A DNA stretch of 58,076 nucleotides from Gemmataceae bacterium (GCA_019748295.1 JAIEPT010000353.1:1-58076), one strand, 5' to 3'. Shown: positions 25,961-42,564, counted from the stretch's first letter. Made by a program: numbers and translations. The notes: generated by a model not told the origin, from the sequence alone.

Positions 25961-28900
25961 TCATTGCAGGAAGATGAATTCTTTGGCGTTGAACAGCACA
26001 TGAGCGAGGCTCGCCCACGCGGCCGCTTCCGGCGAGTTGGCGGGCCGTTGACGAACATACTCCAAGCACGCGGCCGCTTCCTCGGGCGATGGTTGCCTAC
26101 CGAACGCGGCCAAATGCATAGCCATCACGCGATCTTCGTCGGTTTTGCCCTGAGCGAGCGTCTTCTTCGCCCAAATCTCGGCTTGCTGATGGACGAACGG
26201 ATCATTCAGCAGGATGAGCGCCTGAGCGGGGACATTCGACACGGATCGCTTGCCGACGGCGGAAAACGGAATCGGCGTGTCGAAGGCGAGCAGGAACGGC
26301 GACAGGAAATTGCGGCGTACCGACAAGTAGACGCTGCGCCGCCCATTGCCGTCGATCGGGCCGCTGCCTGGTTTGCCGCGGCCATCCTGGAAGCCGGTCA
26401 GATGCACTGGGACGGGCGGGCCCTGCATGGTAAGGTCGAGTTTGCCGGAAACGGCGAGTATCGCATCGCGGATCGCTTCGCCTTCGAGTCGGCGTACCCG
26501 CATGTGCTGGAGCAGCAGGTTGGAAGGATCGACCTGTGCCGCCTTGGCGTCCGGCTGAACGGACATGCGGTAGGTGTTCGACAGCACCATCGAGCGGATC
26601 GCCTTCTTCATCGACCAGTCGTTGGCGACGAAATCATTGGCCAGGTAATCGAGCAACTCCGGATGCGTGGGCCTTTCGCCGAGGACGCCGAAGTCGTCGA
26701 CGGAGGCGACGATGCCGCGGCCGAAGAGGTGATGCCAAAGGCGGTTGACGATGACGCGCGGGGTGAGCGGCGTCAGCTTGGGATCCACGATTTGCCGCGC
26801 GAGTTCGAGTCGCCCGCTGCCGCGTTCGGCGGAAATCGGTTGCGAGCCCGCGAACGCTTCAAGATGCCGGCGCGGCGTTTCGTCGCCGGGCGTCTTGTAG
26901 CTGCCGCGGAGGTAGACGCGGAGGTTGGCTTGGTCGCCATCAAGCATCGCGGGAGCGAGTCGGGAATCGTGGCGAATGTCGCTGGCGATCTTGGCCTGCT
27001 CGTCGAACGCTTCGCGAACCGCGGCGTCAAGTTTGCTTGCATCGCCGAAGTTGGCGCGATCGCGATACGCCCAGTCGGCCCACACGGCGTCCTCCGCGGT
27101 AAGGCGATCGTTGGCCAAGCGATCGGCAACGCCCACGAGGGATTTCGCAACGCCCGCGACCGCATCGTTCCATGTCTTCGCATTCGCGATCGCATCCGGC
27201 GCCACGGTCGGCTTGGCGGCAGGCAGCGGGCCATCCCCCTGAACGATCATCGCGACGGAGCATTCGCCGCTTTCAGGCGTGATCTCGAAATGCCCTCGCC
27301 GGCCCTTGTAGGGAGCGAGATTGATCGTGTGCCATTTCCAGTCCGGCCCGACATTGAAACCCTGCACGAGCGCGGCATGCAGCGGCCCCGCGATCTGCAC
27401 ATGCTTTTCCATGCCGACGTAAACCATCGCTTGGCCACGCACGAGCAAGTGGATCGGCCCGGTCTTCACCTCGAACGACGGCGTTCGCAGCGTGCGGCCC
27501 GAGCGAACCGTTTTGCCCAGGGGCGTCGGTTCCTGCTCCGAACCCGGCGCCGCTTTCGGCTTCGCCCACGCAACGTCGAAGTCGGCGAAACCGCGGTCGG
27601 CGATGCCGCGTAGGGGTTGCTTCGGGTCGTCGCTCCAACGCAGATCGCCCGGCTTCAATGCATCGGAACCGAAGCCGAAACCGTCCGGCTCGAACCCGCT
27701 TCGCCCTGGATTCGCGTAATCGACGATGACCTCCGCTTTGCTCGCGTCGAGCTGCTTCTTGAGCGTTGCCACATAGCCCGCCCAATCGTCCGGAGCGACG
27801 GCGATCGCATGCAGCGGGCTCGTCGCATCCTTGGCCGCAAACGTGAGGATTTGCTTCCACGCCGCCACTTTCGCCGAATCAAGCGTCGAATCCGTCTTGA
27901 CGTTTTTCAACGATTCGCGTGCGGCTTTCAGGTATTGCGGCACTCGCTCCGCATCCGCACGGACCAGTTCGCCGATCGCCTTCAGCACGCGCGGCTTCGC
28001 CTCGACTCTCGCCTTCCAGAGGCGTTCCGCCACGCCGCGGTTGTGTTCCAGCGACTCGAAGGGAACGAGCCGATAGCTGCTGCTCTCAAGGAAGCTAGCC
28101 AGCGAATAGTAATCGCGAGCGGAGATCGCATCGAACTTGTGGTCATGGCAACGGGCACAAGAGACGGTGAGGCTGAGGAACGTCTTCGACATCACATCGA
28201 CCATGTTGTCGAAGCGATCCGCCTTGTCCTGCGTAATGTCCACCGGCGAATGAATCTGCTCTCCGAGGAACCAGAAGCCGGTGGCGAGAATCGATTCGTT
28301 GAACCCTTGCTGCGGGTGCTTCCGCGGCGTGGGCATCAAGTCGCCGGCAAGGTGCTCCGTGACGAACTTGTCGTAAGGCACATCGGCATTGAGAGCGCGG
28401 ATGACGTAGTCGCGATACTGCCAGGCGTTGGGAATCGTGTAATCGAACTCATGCCCGCGACTCTCGGCGTAGCGGACCAGATCGAGCCAATGGCGTCCCC
28501 AGCGCTCGCCGAATTGGGGGGACGCGAGCAGGCGATCGACGACTTTCGCATGAGCCTCGTCGCCCTTGTCCTGCTCGAATGCTTCGACTTCCTGTGCCGT
28601 CGGAGGCAGGCCGACGAGGTCGAACGACACCCGGCGAATCCACGTTCGGCGATCCGCGGCGGGGGCGGGCTTCAGCCCTTTTTCATCGAGCTTCACGAGG
28701 ATGTAACGATCGATGGGCGACAGCGCCCATGCGTCGTTGCTCACCGCCGGGGGTTTGGCGGCCGTCAGCGGTTGCCAGCACCAGTGCGATTTGCGGCGAG
28801 CTTCAAGGTCGAACTCGTTCTTTTTCGTTTCTTTCTTGGCGACGCCCGACTTGGGCCAAGGAGCGCCCATCATCACCCAGCGGCGAAAATCAGCAATCTG

Positions 28901-29233
28901 AGCGTCGGTCAGCTTCGCTCGCGGCGGCATCTGCAGATCGACGTTCTTGTATTCAATCGCCTCGATAAGCAGGCTTTTCTCTAGATGCCCCACAACGACC
29001 GCCGGCCCGGTTTCGCCCCCTTTGAGGGCCGCTTCGCGGCTATCGAGCAGCAGCTTTCCCTTCAGCTTCTTCGCCTCGGCGGAGTGACAGGAATAACACT
29101 GATCGACCAGCACCGGTCGGATCTTCTTCTCGAAGAACTCGATGGCATCCGCCGATGGCTCCTCTTGAGCAAGGAGATGGCTGGGAAGAGAAAGGACGAC
29201 GAGAAGCAGCAACGACGCGCGGCGGGAAACCAT
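25961..29233 (-). CDS. Planctomycete cytochrome c, PSCyt1-DUF1549-DUF1553 protein
   Basis: A 1090-residue exported protein. A signal peptide (SLLLLVVLSLPSHLLA) is followed by the PSCyt1 haem domain with CYSCH at 46-50 and MPPRAKLTD as the axial-ligand region. DUF1549 begins near 165 (SPIDRYILVKLDEKGLKPAP) and contains CARCHDHKFD, a second CxxCH haem-type motif. DUF1553 (PSD1) covers about 760-1060 (LTPRVIVNRLWHHLFGRGIV, MSVQPDAK). Between them lies a carbohydrate-binding-like beta region (VRSGRTLRTPSFEVKTGPIH). Such proteins pair with DUF1501 genes and are thought to degrade polysaccharide or sulfated material at the cell surface. Confidence 0.9.
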   Translation of the reverse strand: MVSRRASLLLLVVLSLPSHLLAQEEPSADAIEFFEKKIRPVLVDQCYSCHSAEAKKLKGKLLLDSREAALKGGETGPAVVVGHLEKSLLIEAIEYKNVDLQMPPRAKLTDAQIADFRRWVMMGAPWPKSGVAKKETKKNEFDLEARRKSHWCWQPLTAAKPPAVSNDAWALSPIDRYILVKLDEKGLKPAPAADRRTWIRRVSFDLVGLPPTAQEVEAFEQDKGDEAHAKVVDRLLASPQFGERWGRHWLDLVRYAESRGHEFDYTIPNAWQYRDYVIRALNADVPYDKFVTEHLAGDLMPTPRKHPQQGFNESILATGFWFLGEQIHSPVDITQDKADRFDNMVDVMSKTFLSLTVSCARCHDHKFDAISARDYYSLASFLESSSYRLVPFESLEHNRGVAERLWKARVEAKPRVLKAIGELVRADAERVPQYLKAARESLKNVKTDSTLDSAKVAAWKQILTFAAKDATSPLHAIAVAPDDWAGYVATLKKQLDASKAEVIVDYANPGRSGFEPDGFGFGSDALKPGDLRWSDDPKQPLRGIADRGFADFDVAWAKPKAAPGSEQEPTPLGKTVRSGRTLRTPSFEVKTGPIHLLVRGQAMVYVGMEKHVQIAGPLHAALVQGFNVGPDWKWHTINLAPYKGRRGHFEITPESGECSVAMIVQGDGPLPAAKPTVAPDAIANAKTWNDAVAGVAKSLVGVADRLANDRLTAEDAVWADWAYRDRANFGDASKLDAAVREAFDEQAKIASDIRHDSRLAPAMLDGDQANLRVYLRGSYKTPGDETPRRHLEAFAGSQPISAERGSGRLELARQIVDPKLTPLTPRVIVNRLWHHLFGRGIVASVDDFGVLGERPTHPELLDYLANDFVANDWSMKKAIRSMVLSNTYRMSVQPDAKAAQVDPSNLLLQHMRVRRLEGEAIRDAILAVSGKLDLTMQGPPVPVHLTGFQDGRGKPGSGPIDGNGRRSVYLSVRRNFLSPFLLAFDTPIPFSAVGKRSVSNVPAQALILLNDPFVHQQAEIWAKKTLAQGKTDEDRVMAMHLAAFGRQPSPEEAAACLEYVRQRPANSPEAAAWASLAHVLFNAKEFIFLQ

Positions 29234-29337
29234 GAGGCAACCTCAACGAGGCGAGCCCACGAGGAAACGCGGGCGGGAGGCACCCGTCATCGTATCCGAA
29301 TGCCGAGGGCAATGCGAGCGTTTAGGACCGCAGCGCA

Positions 29338-29445
29338 ACTCCCTCTCTTTCCAGGAGAGGGTTGGGGCGAGGGTGCCTTTTCTCCCGCAACACCAAGTCG
29401 CGTGCCCTCACCCCCAGCCCCTCTCCCGGAGTCGTTCTTTCAGTT
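29338..29445. repeat. GC-rich palindrome (GGGAGAGGGG family), decayed copy
   Basis: Left arm CTCCCTCTCTTTCCAGGAGAGG near 29340, right arm CCCTCACCCCCAGCCCCTCT near 29404-29423, then the arm breaks off at CCCGGAG. It lies in the gap upstream of the DUF1549 gene and downstream of rpoC. Confidence 0.7.
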
Positions 29446-29662
29446 CATTCCCCTCTCCTTGACCGACGACAAGGAGCAACTCAAGAAAGCGTACAAGTAA
29501 GCGGGAGAGGCAAGACGCGCGGCACGGCGTGAGTCCGCCGTGGAATCGGCCGCGGAGAATCGGCTTGGCGAAGGCAAGAGCCGCGGCAGCGGCGGCACAC
29601 GATAGCCCACGGCGCCAGCCGTGGGATTACGGCCCTAGTGGGGGCGATACATCCGGTCCCGC

Positions 29663-29740
29663 GGCTATCGCCGTGGGCTATCGCCGTGGGCTATCGCCGT
29701 GGGCTATCGCCGTGGGCTATCGCCGTGGGCTATCGCCGTG
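29663..29740. repeat. Six exact tandem copies of a 13-bp unit
   Basis: GGCTATCGCCGTG is repeated six times without a change. Fragments of it occur inverted at about 29606-29628 (TAGCCCACGGC against GCCGTGGG). Two further small hairpins with ACCCGCT(N)AGCGGGT follow at 29773-29822. No gene is credible between 29234 and 29981. Confidence 0.9.
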
Positions 29741-29981
29741 GGCTGTGGCGTGCCCCTGTCGTGGCTCTTCCAAACCCGCTAAAGCGGGTTACTGCGAGCT
29801 TGTAGCGACCCGCTTCAGCGGGTGATGCTCTCAACCCATAATCTCAATTCCGCGTTGCGAGGAATTGGGACGATTCTCGTTCGAAGCAATACAGATTCCC
29901 ATTTCGGGCAGTACCGATTCCCGTTTCCAAGGAGGTAGGTGTGCAATGGAAATGGGAATGCGTGAACATCCGCCAAACGGA

Positions 29982-30013
29982 AACGCCAGCCGAGATGGGT
30001 CTCGGCAGGCGTT
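29982..30013 (-). terminator. Terminator of the rplK-rpoC operon
   Basis: AACGCCAGCCGAGA and TCTCGGCAGGCGTT pair (13 of 14 bases) around a TGGG loop, 24 bases past the rpoC stop on the minus strand. The bases after the stem include TTTCCGTTT, a weak T-rich stretch. Position and stability support a terminator. Confidence 0.7.
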
Positions 30014-30036
30014 GAGTGGTCGTCGGATTATCGGGG

Positions 30037-34410
<4,374 letters not shown>

Positions 34411-34453
34411 GATCCCACCCCAAAAGTAAAGGGTTCCGCTTCCCTATCTATGT

Positions 34454-34813
34454 TCAACGCTTCGCGGCTTGTTCCGGGTGCGCGACGACTGCCGGGGCAG
34501 GAATCACGACCTGAGACGGCAAAACCATCCCCCGGGCCACGCAGCGACCACCTTCCATCAACTCGAACTTCGCCCCGTCGGACAAAAGCTCCTGAGGGGC
34601 GGCGGGAGCGAGAAAACTCACCTCCGCGATCCACTCCGTCGATCCTGCCGGGCGGGACTGCATCGGCCGCACGAGGCTCCACGATTGGACATCGTGATGA
34701 TCCGTCGCGGCCTCGAACTTGGCCGGGATGACGAATCGAGATCCAGCCGGAATCGACTTCCGTCCGCCCTCTTGATCGCTCAGCCATTCGGTGAGTGCGA
34801 TGAGTGCGATCAA
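34454..34813 (-). CDS. Small protein C of the rpoB-rpoC insertion (beta-barrel-like)
   Basis: A 119-residue protein, MIALIALTEWLSDQEGG then IPAGSRFVIPAKFEA, and later EVSFLAPAAPQELLSDGAKF followed by ELMEGGRCVARGMVL. The second half resembles the small EF-Tu-like beta-barrel with VxFLxPxxPxxLxxGxxFxLxEGxxxVAxGxV; this is my reading and not a confirmed family. I chose TTG 34813, because it overlaps the preceding stop (TTGA) and GAAGG lies eight bases upstream. The C-terminus (VVIPAPAVVAHPEQAAKR) is Pro/Ala-rich. It lies 43 bases before rpoC. Confidence 0.65.
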   Translation of the reverse strand: MIALIALTEWLSDQEGGRKSIPAGSRFVIPAKFEAATDHHDVQSWSLVRPMQSRPAGSTEWIAEVSFLAPAAPQELLSDGAKFELMEGGRCVARGMVLPSQVVIPAPAVVAHPEQAAKR

Positions 34814-35262
34814 TGCTGGGCCTTCGCTTTTCTCGATTCTTGCGTGTTTTTGGTCACATGCATGATCGAGAAAACCTCCACCGAAGAAGCCATCGCATGC
34901 AACAGAATCATCGGTATGACATCGACAAAACTGATCATTGCCGAATCCATGTACCCCTGCTGGTTCGTGGCAAGCCAAGTCCAACCAATCTCCTTGCCGA
35001 CGCAATCCCGCCATGGTTTCAATGAAGCAAGGCTCTTCAGGCTTTTGCTCTTCCGAACCGCGCCAGGACGAAAGTCCGGAACGATCTGGTCGGTATCGAT
35101 GTCCACACCGAAATGCAGACTGCAATCGCCGAAATCCAGCACGAGCTCCGAACGGTTATGGACCTCGCCTCGCTCCCAGACTTCTTTGAGCAGGTACGCT
35201 TCTTCGCGGTCGGGAAGAAGCTCTGGAGAAAAATCGCGGAAGCGATTCGCTGGAACGTTCAT
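34810..35262 (-). CDS. Small protein B of the rpoB-rpoC insertion (DUF6334-like)
   Basis: A 150-residue protein: an N-terminal region (LLKEVWERGEVHNRSELVLDF, then CSLHFGVDIDTDQIVP), then GKEIGWTWLATNQQGYMDS and ASSVEVFSI. The WxWxxxNxQGYxD pattern resembles small immunity-like or DUF6334 families in planctomycetes; the assignment is tentative. There is no signal peptide or membrane segment. GAGGAGG sits five bases before ATG 35262, the strongest ribosome binding site in this block. Nine bases separate it from the gene before, and it overlaps the next one. Confidence 0.65.
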   Translation of the reverse strand: MNVPANRFRDFSPELLPDREEAYLLKEVWERGEVHNRSELVLDFGDCSLHFGVDIDTDQIVPDFRPGAVRKSKSLKSLASLKPWRDCVGKEIGWTWLATNQQGYMDSAMISFVDVIPMILLHAMASSVEVFSIMHVTKNTQESRKAKAQH

Positions 35263-35271
35263 CGTGCCTCC

Positions 35272-35508
35272 TCAATACTTCTCTCCAAGTCGTCGAGCGT
35301 CCTTCACGATTTTGATCGCCGTTACTGCCAAGGGATCGCCGCTGACTGCCTCCGTTGCCGCTTCGAGCACGGTCTTTTCGGCCCAATGCCCTGTCTGGCG
35401 AACATTCTTGGCTGTCCCGCCTCGTTGGCGTATTGCCTCCGCGACCGTCAACGAAGCCAGATCGATAAGCGTCCCAAGTTTGTCGCGTACTTTCTTGGGG
35501 ATGCTCAT
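35272..35508 (-). CDS. Small protein A of the rpoB-rpoC insertion
   Basis: A 78-residue, basic, all-helical protein (KKVRDKLGTLIDLASLTVAE, ERAIRQRGG-like middle, then KTVLEAATEAVSGDPLAVTA). I do not recognise a family. GGGAG lies five bases before ATG 35508, and it begins 14 bases after the rpoB stop, so it must be read on the rpoB transcript unless a hidden promoter exists. It has no membrane segment. A nucleic-acid or RNA-polymerase-binding role is possible but not shown. Confidence 0.6.
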   Translation of the reverse strand: MSIPKKVRDKLGTLIDLASLTVAEAIRQRGGTAKNVRQTGHWAEKTVLEAATEAVSGDPLAVTAIKIVKDARRLGEKY

Positions 35509-35522
35509 CGATCTCCCTCAAT

Positions 35523-39281
<3,759 letters not shown>

Positions 39282-39705
39282 GGATCAAGCTCCTCGCAAA
39301 GAAAAAGCGGCGCTGGCGCGGACGGTCTCGGCAAGCCGAGAAGAAAACCGAGCGGGCAAACGCGTAATGCCGAAAGTAAAGAGACGAGGGGGAAGCGACG
39401 GTTCGCCAGGAACGCCGGCCGCACGCCGCGCGAAGGCATGGGGGGCGCAGGCCAAGTTTCCGAATCGGGTGAAGCGATGCACGCTCGAACCACCGATTGA
39501 CGACGAATGGCGCCTCAGCCGCGGTACATCCTGCCGCAAGCCGCCGCGCCGCCTGGCCTCTGTCTGCCGTTCCGTTCCGAAAGACCCAACCCGATCGCGG
39601 ACATTTCCGCCCGCCGATTCGGGGCCCCGAGGGTCACACGAACCAGGGATCAGAGGCTTTTCGCGATGCGAAACGCCCCTGATCCCCGCTGCAATTTCGC
39701 TGAGC
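39282..39705. other. rplL-rpoB spacer
   Basis: A 424-base gap in the ribosomal/RNA-polymerase operon. No gene is credible. Its one structure is the hairpin at 39646-39686. In other bacteria this gap holds an attenuator or an RNase III site that sets the ratio of L12 to RNA polymerase. Confidence 0.6.
39646..39686 (-). promoter_or_regulatory. Hairpin between rplL and rpoB, possible attenuator
   Basis: GGGATCAGAGGC and GCCCCTGATCCC pair around a 17-base loop containing TTTCGCGATGCGAAA, which forms a second stem. It lies 20 bases past the rplL stop on the minus strand and has no T-tract. Position matches the known partial terminator or processing site of E. coli. Confidence 0.45.
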
Positions 39706-40104
39706 TTACTTGAGGGCGACCTTGGCGCCGCCATCTTCCAACTGCTTCTTGAGCTTCTCGGCTTCCGCCTTCGGCAGGTTTTCCTTGACCGCCTTCGGGG
39801 CGCCTTCGACCAGATCCTTGGCTTCTTTCAAGCCCAGGCCCGTGATTTCGCGAACGACCTTGATGACGTTGATCTTCTTGGCCGCGTCGAATCCTTCGAG
39901 GAGGACGGTGAACTCTTCCTGAACCGCAGCAGCGGCGGCAGGAGCAGCAGCGGCCACGGGAGCAGCGGCGACAGCGCCGGCCGCCGCCTTGATGCCGTGC
40001 ACTTGTTCAAGATAATCGCCCAGCTCGACGGCCTGGGAAACTTTCAGGCCAGCGATCTGATCGCCCAGGGCCTTGATTTCAGATGAAAACTCGCGATCCG
40101 CCAT
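39706..40104 (-). CDS. rplL: Ribosomal protein L7/L12
   Basis: The 132-residue stalk protein. An N-terminal dimer helix ([20 protein letters not shown]) is followed by an Ala-rich hinge ([19 protein letters not shown]) and the globular C-terminal domain ([39 protein letters not shown]). It binds translation factors on the large subunit. The hinge is a little longer than in E. coli. It is downstream of rplJ with 145 bases between. Confidence 0.97.
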   Translation of the reverse strand: MADREFSSEIKALGDQIAGLKVSQAVELGDYLEQVHGIKAAAGAVAAAPVAAAAPAAAAAVQEEFTVLLEGFDAAKKINVIKVVREITGLGLKEAKDLVEGAPKAVKENLPKAEAEKLKKQLEDGGAKVALK

Positions 40105-40248
40105 CGGACGTTCCTTTCAAGCAGAGTGATTCTTATTGTAGGGACTGTGCTGCTTGAAGCGGAGCAGCAAAGCGTAATAGCTCAAAAAACACAAAGTTCT
40201 CAGTTGCCAGTTCTCAGTTCCGAGACCAGCAACAAACCGACTCAACGG

Positions 40249-40791
40249 CTAAGCCGCCGGAGGCGTCGCGTCTGCCGGAGTTGCCTCTTCCTTCTTCTCG
40301 CTGATCGTCTTGATCTGCGAGGCGACCATGCCTGCGGGACCCCGAAGCGCTCCGACCAGCCGGCTGGCGGGGGACAGAGCGAGCTGAGCCACGCGGCCGA
40401 TCGCTTCGGCGCGGGTCGGCATCTTCAGGGCCTGAGCGAACGTCACTTCCGAGCCGTCCGCGAGGGCAGACTTCGCCTTGACGAACTTCTCGTTCTTCTT
40501 GGCGAACGCCTCCATCTCCTTGGCGAGATCGGAGACGCTGCTGCCGCCCCAAGCCACTGTCGTGGCTCCGCCCCAGGCGTTTTCGACCGTGAAGCCCATG
40601 TCGATCAGCACGCGCCGGGCGATGGCGTTCTTCACCATCTGAAGGCGAATGCCCTTCTTGCGAAGCTCAAGGCGAGCCTTGTTCTCGGTGATCGCATCGA
40701 GGCCGACGACGCTCAGGAAGACCATATCGCGGACGCCGTCGAAGTTGGCCTTCAACGAGTCCATCTGCATCTTCTTGATGATCTTGCTCAT
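40249..40791 (-). CDS. rplJ: Ribosomal protein L10
   Basis: A 180-residue L10, the base of the L12 stalk. The N-terminal rRNA-binding domain (MSKIIKKMQMDSLKANFDGV, LRKKGIRLQMVKNAIARRVL) and the C-terminal helix for L12 dimers (LRGPAGMVASQIKTISEKKE) are visible. The last 15 residues are Ala/Pro-rich. The leader upstream, where the L10 regulatory RNA usually lies, carries a dispersed hairpin repeat at 40857-40941. Confidence 0.95.
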   Translation of the reverse strand: MSKIIKKMQMDSLKANFDGVRDMVFLSVVGLDAITENKARLELRKKGIRLQMVKNAIARRVLIDMGFTVENAWGGATTVAWGGSSVSDLAKEMEAFAKKNEKFVKAKSALADGSEVTFAQALKMPTRAEAIGRVAQLALSPASRLVGALRGPAGMVASQIKTISEKKEEATPADATPPAA

Positions 40792-40856
40792 GACTATCCT
40801 TCATGCACCGGACACCAACGCCCGGAAGGAGGTTCTGTCTGCTGTCTTCTGCATTC

Positions 40857-40941
40857 GTGGAAACAAGTTTATTAACTTGTTTGCTGACTTCTCTTCACCG
40901 AAACACAACCAATTCCGACAAGTTAATAAACTTGTCGCCAC
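40857..40941. repeat. Dispersed double-hairpin element, copy 5, between rplA and rplJ
   Basis: Starts GTGGAAACAAGTTTATTAAC and ends TTAATAAACTTGTCGCCAC, with two self-complementary halves. It sits six bases past the rplA stop codon and 66 bases before the rplJ start, inside a core ribosomal operon. Confidence 0.92.
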
Positions 40942-40947
40942 GCCAAC

Positions 40948-41859
40948 CTAGATCGCAACGCGGACGCCGGGGGACATCGTCGAGCAGATCGTGATCGACT
41001 TGATGTAGTTCCCCTTCACGCCCGAAGGCTTGGCGCCGCGGATGGCATCGATGAACGCCGTCGCATTGGCGGTCAGCTTCTCTTCATCGAAGCTGATCTT
41101 GCCGACGCCGGCGTGCACGTTGCCCCCCTTGTCGGTGCGGTATTCCACCTTGCCCGCCTTGAAGTCCTTCACCGCCGAAGCGACATCGCCGCCGGTGATG
41201 ACGGTGCCCGCCTTCGGGGTCGGCATCAGGCCGCGCGGGCCAAGCACTTTACCGAGACGGCTGACCTGGCCCATCATGCCCTGGGTGGCGAGGGCGACGT
41301 CGAAGTCGAGCCAGTTTTCCTGCTGGATCTTCTTGATGAGGTCTTCGGCCCCCGCGAAGTCAGCTCCCGCTTCCTTCGCTTTGTTGATGTCTTCGCCCTG
41401 GCAGAAGACGACGACGCGAACCGTCTTGCCGACGCCATGCGGCAGGGGCACGCTGCCGCGGATCATCTGCTCGCTCTGGGTCGAGTCGATGCCGAGCGAC
41501 ATGTGCACTTCGACGGTTTCGTCGAACTTGGCGCGACGCAGGCCCTTCAGGACCGTGACGGCCTGGCGGAGCGGCTTCGTGCTTTCCTTGGACAGCTTCT
41601 GGAAAGCGTTCCGCAACTGCGTGCGAAGCTTCTTGCCGCGGCGCGGAGCATTGCCGGGCTTCTTTTTCTTCTTCTTTTCGGTGGGATCGACCGCTTTCGG
41701 AGCCGCCGGCGCCTTGGGAGGAGCCTCCGATGCGGTGTTCGTCGAAGGGCCCGATTCGGAGGCAGCCTTTTTGCCGCGCGGCTTCTTTTCGCCTTCCGCA
41801 GCAGCAGGAGCCGCGGCATCCGGCTTCGTTTCGTCGTCCGCAGTTTGTTTCTTGGCCAT
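40948..41859 (-). CDS. rplA: Ribosomal protein L1 with long N-terminal extension
   Basis: A 303-residue L1; the usual length is about 230. The core (LRRAKFDETVEVHMSLGIDS, then LGPRGLMPTPKAGTVI and GKVEYRTDKGGNVHAGVGK) is standard and covers about 85-303. The first 70-75 residues are Lys/Ala/Pro-rich (KKPRGKKAASES, EKKKKKKPGNAPRRGKK), without clear homology. ATG 41859 has GGGAT close upstream, and no good start lies at the core boundary, so the extension seems real. L1 binds rRNA at the E site and also represses its own operon. Confidence 0.93.
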   Translation of the reverse strand: MAKKQTADDETKPDAAAPAAAEGEKKPRGKKAASESGPSTNTASEAPPKAPAAPKAVDPTEKKKKKKPGNAPRRGKKLRTQLRNAFQKLSKESTKPLRQAVTVLKGLRRAKFDETVEVHMSLGIDSTQSEQMIRGSVPLPHGVGKTVRVVVFCQGEDINKAKEAGADFAGAEDLIKKIQQENWLDFDVALATQGMMGQVSRLGKVLGPRGLMPTPKAGTVITGGDVASAVKDFKAGKVEYRTDKGGNVHAGVGKISFDEEKLTANATAFIDAIRGAKPSGVKGNYIKSITICSTMSPGVRVAI

Positions 41860-41878
41860 GACGATCCCAAATTGGCAA

Positions 41879-42022
41879 TTGGGTTTTAGGTTTTTGGCTT
41901 TCGGTTTTGGCAGAGCAAACCTTGAAGCCGCCGCACGCACTTTGGATGCGAAAACCTAAAGCCAAAACCTAAAACCAAGTTCCAACAAATCCAAAACCCA
42001 TTCGCAACTTGCCGCGAATGGG
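41879..42022. repeat. AT-rich inverted repeat between rplK and rplA
   Basis: Arms near 41879-41908 (TTTTAGGTTTTTGGCTTT core) and 41951-41978 (AAAACCTAAAGCCAAAACCT core) pair with few mismatches. A second hairpin CCCATTCGC...GCGAATGGG lies at 41997-42022. These could form the L1-binding mimic or simply be a repeat; the base composition is unlike the surroundings. Confidence 0.65.
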
Positions 42023-42046
42023 CTCCAGGTGAGGCCCGATATCTTA

Positions 42047-42505
42047 TTAACCTTCGACCGCAATGCCCATGCTGCGGGCGGTGCCTTCGATGATTCGGCA
42101 GGCGTGGTCTTCGTCGCGGGCGTTGAGGTCGGCCAGCTTCTTCTTCGCGATGTCGCGGATCTGCTTGGCGGAAACCTTGTGATCCTTGTATTTGCCCTTG
42201 ATCTTGTCTTCGCCCTTGATGAGTTCGCCCCCCTTCTTCTTTTCGATGGGGATGCCGGCGGCCTGCTTGATGAGGACCGCGGCGGGCGGGCTCTTCAACT
42301 CGAAGGTGAAGGAGCGGTCGCTGAAGACCGTGATGACGACGGGGCAGGTCATGCCGCGCATTTCCGCCGTCCGGGAGTTGAATTCCTGGACGAACTTGCC
42401 GATATTCACGCCGTGCTGGCCAAGCGCGGGGCCGACCGGCGGAGCCGGGGTCGCCTGTCCGCCCGGGCACTGCAACTTAATCTGAGCGGTAACTTGCTTC
42501 GCCAT
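42047..42505 (-). CDS. rplK: Ribosomal protein L11
   Basis: A 152-residue L11. The N-terminal domain has [20 protein letters not shown] (the thiostrepton region) and the C-terminal domain holds [22 protein letters not shown] 42505 was chosen because it is the normal start; the longer frame upstream runs through an unrelated gene on the other strand. It is the first gene of the operon here. nusG and secE, which precede rplK in most bacteria, are absent; instead a divergent plus-strand gene starts at 42660. Confidence 0.96.
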   Translation of the reverse strand: MAKQVTAQIKLQCPGGQATPAPPVGPALGQHGVNIGKFVQEFNSRTAEMRGMTCPVVITVFSDRSFTFELKSPPAAVLIKQAAGIPIEKKKGGELIKGEDKIKGKYKDHKVSAKQIRDIAKKKLADLNARDEDHACRIIEGTARSMGIAVEG

Positions 42506-42564
42506 GGATGCATCTTCCTGATTCGGGCCGACGGTCGCGTGGCCGAAAGTCGGGGGAATCTTCG

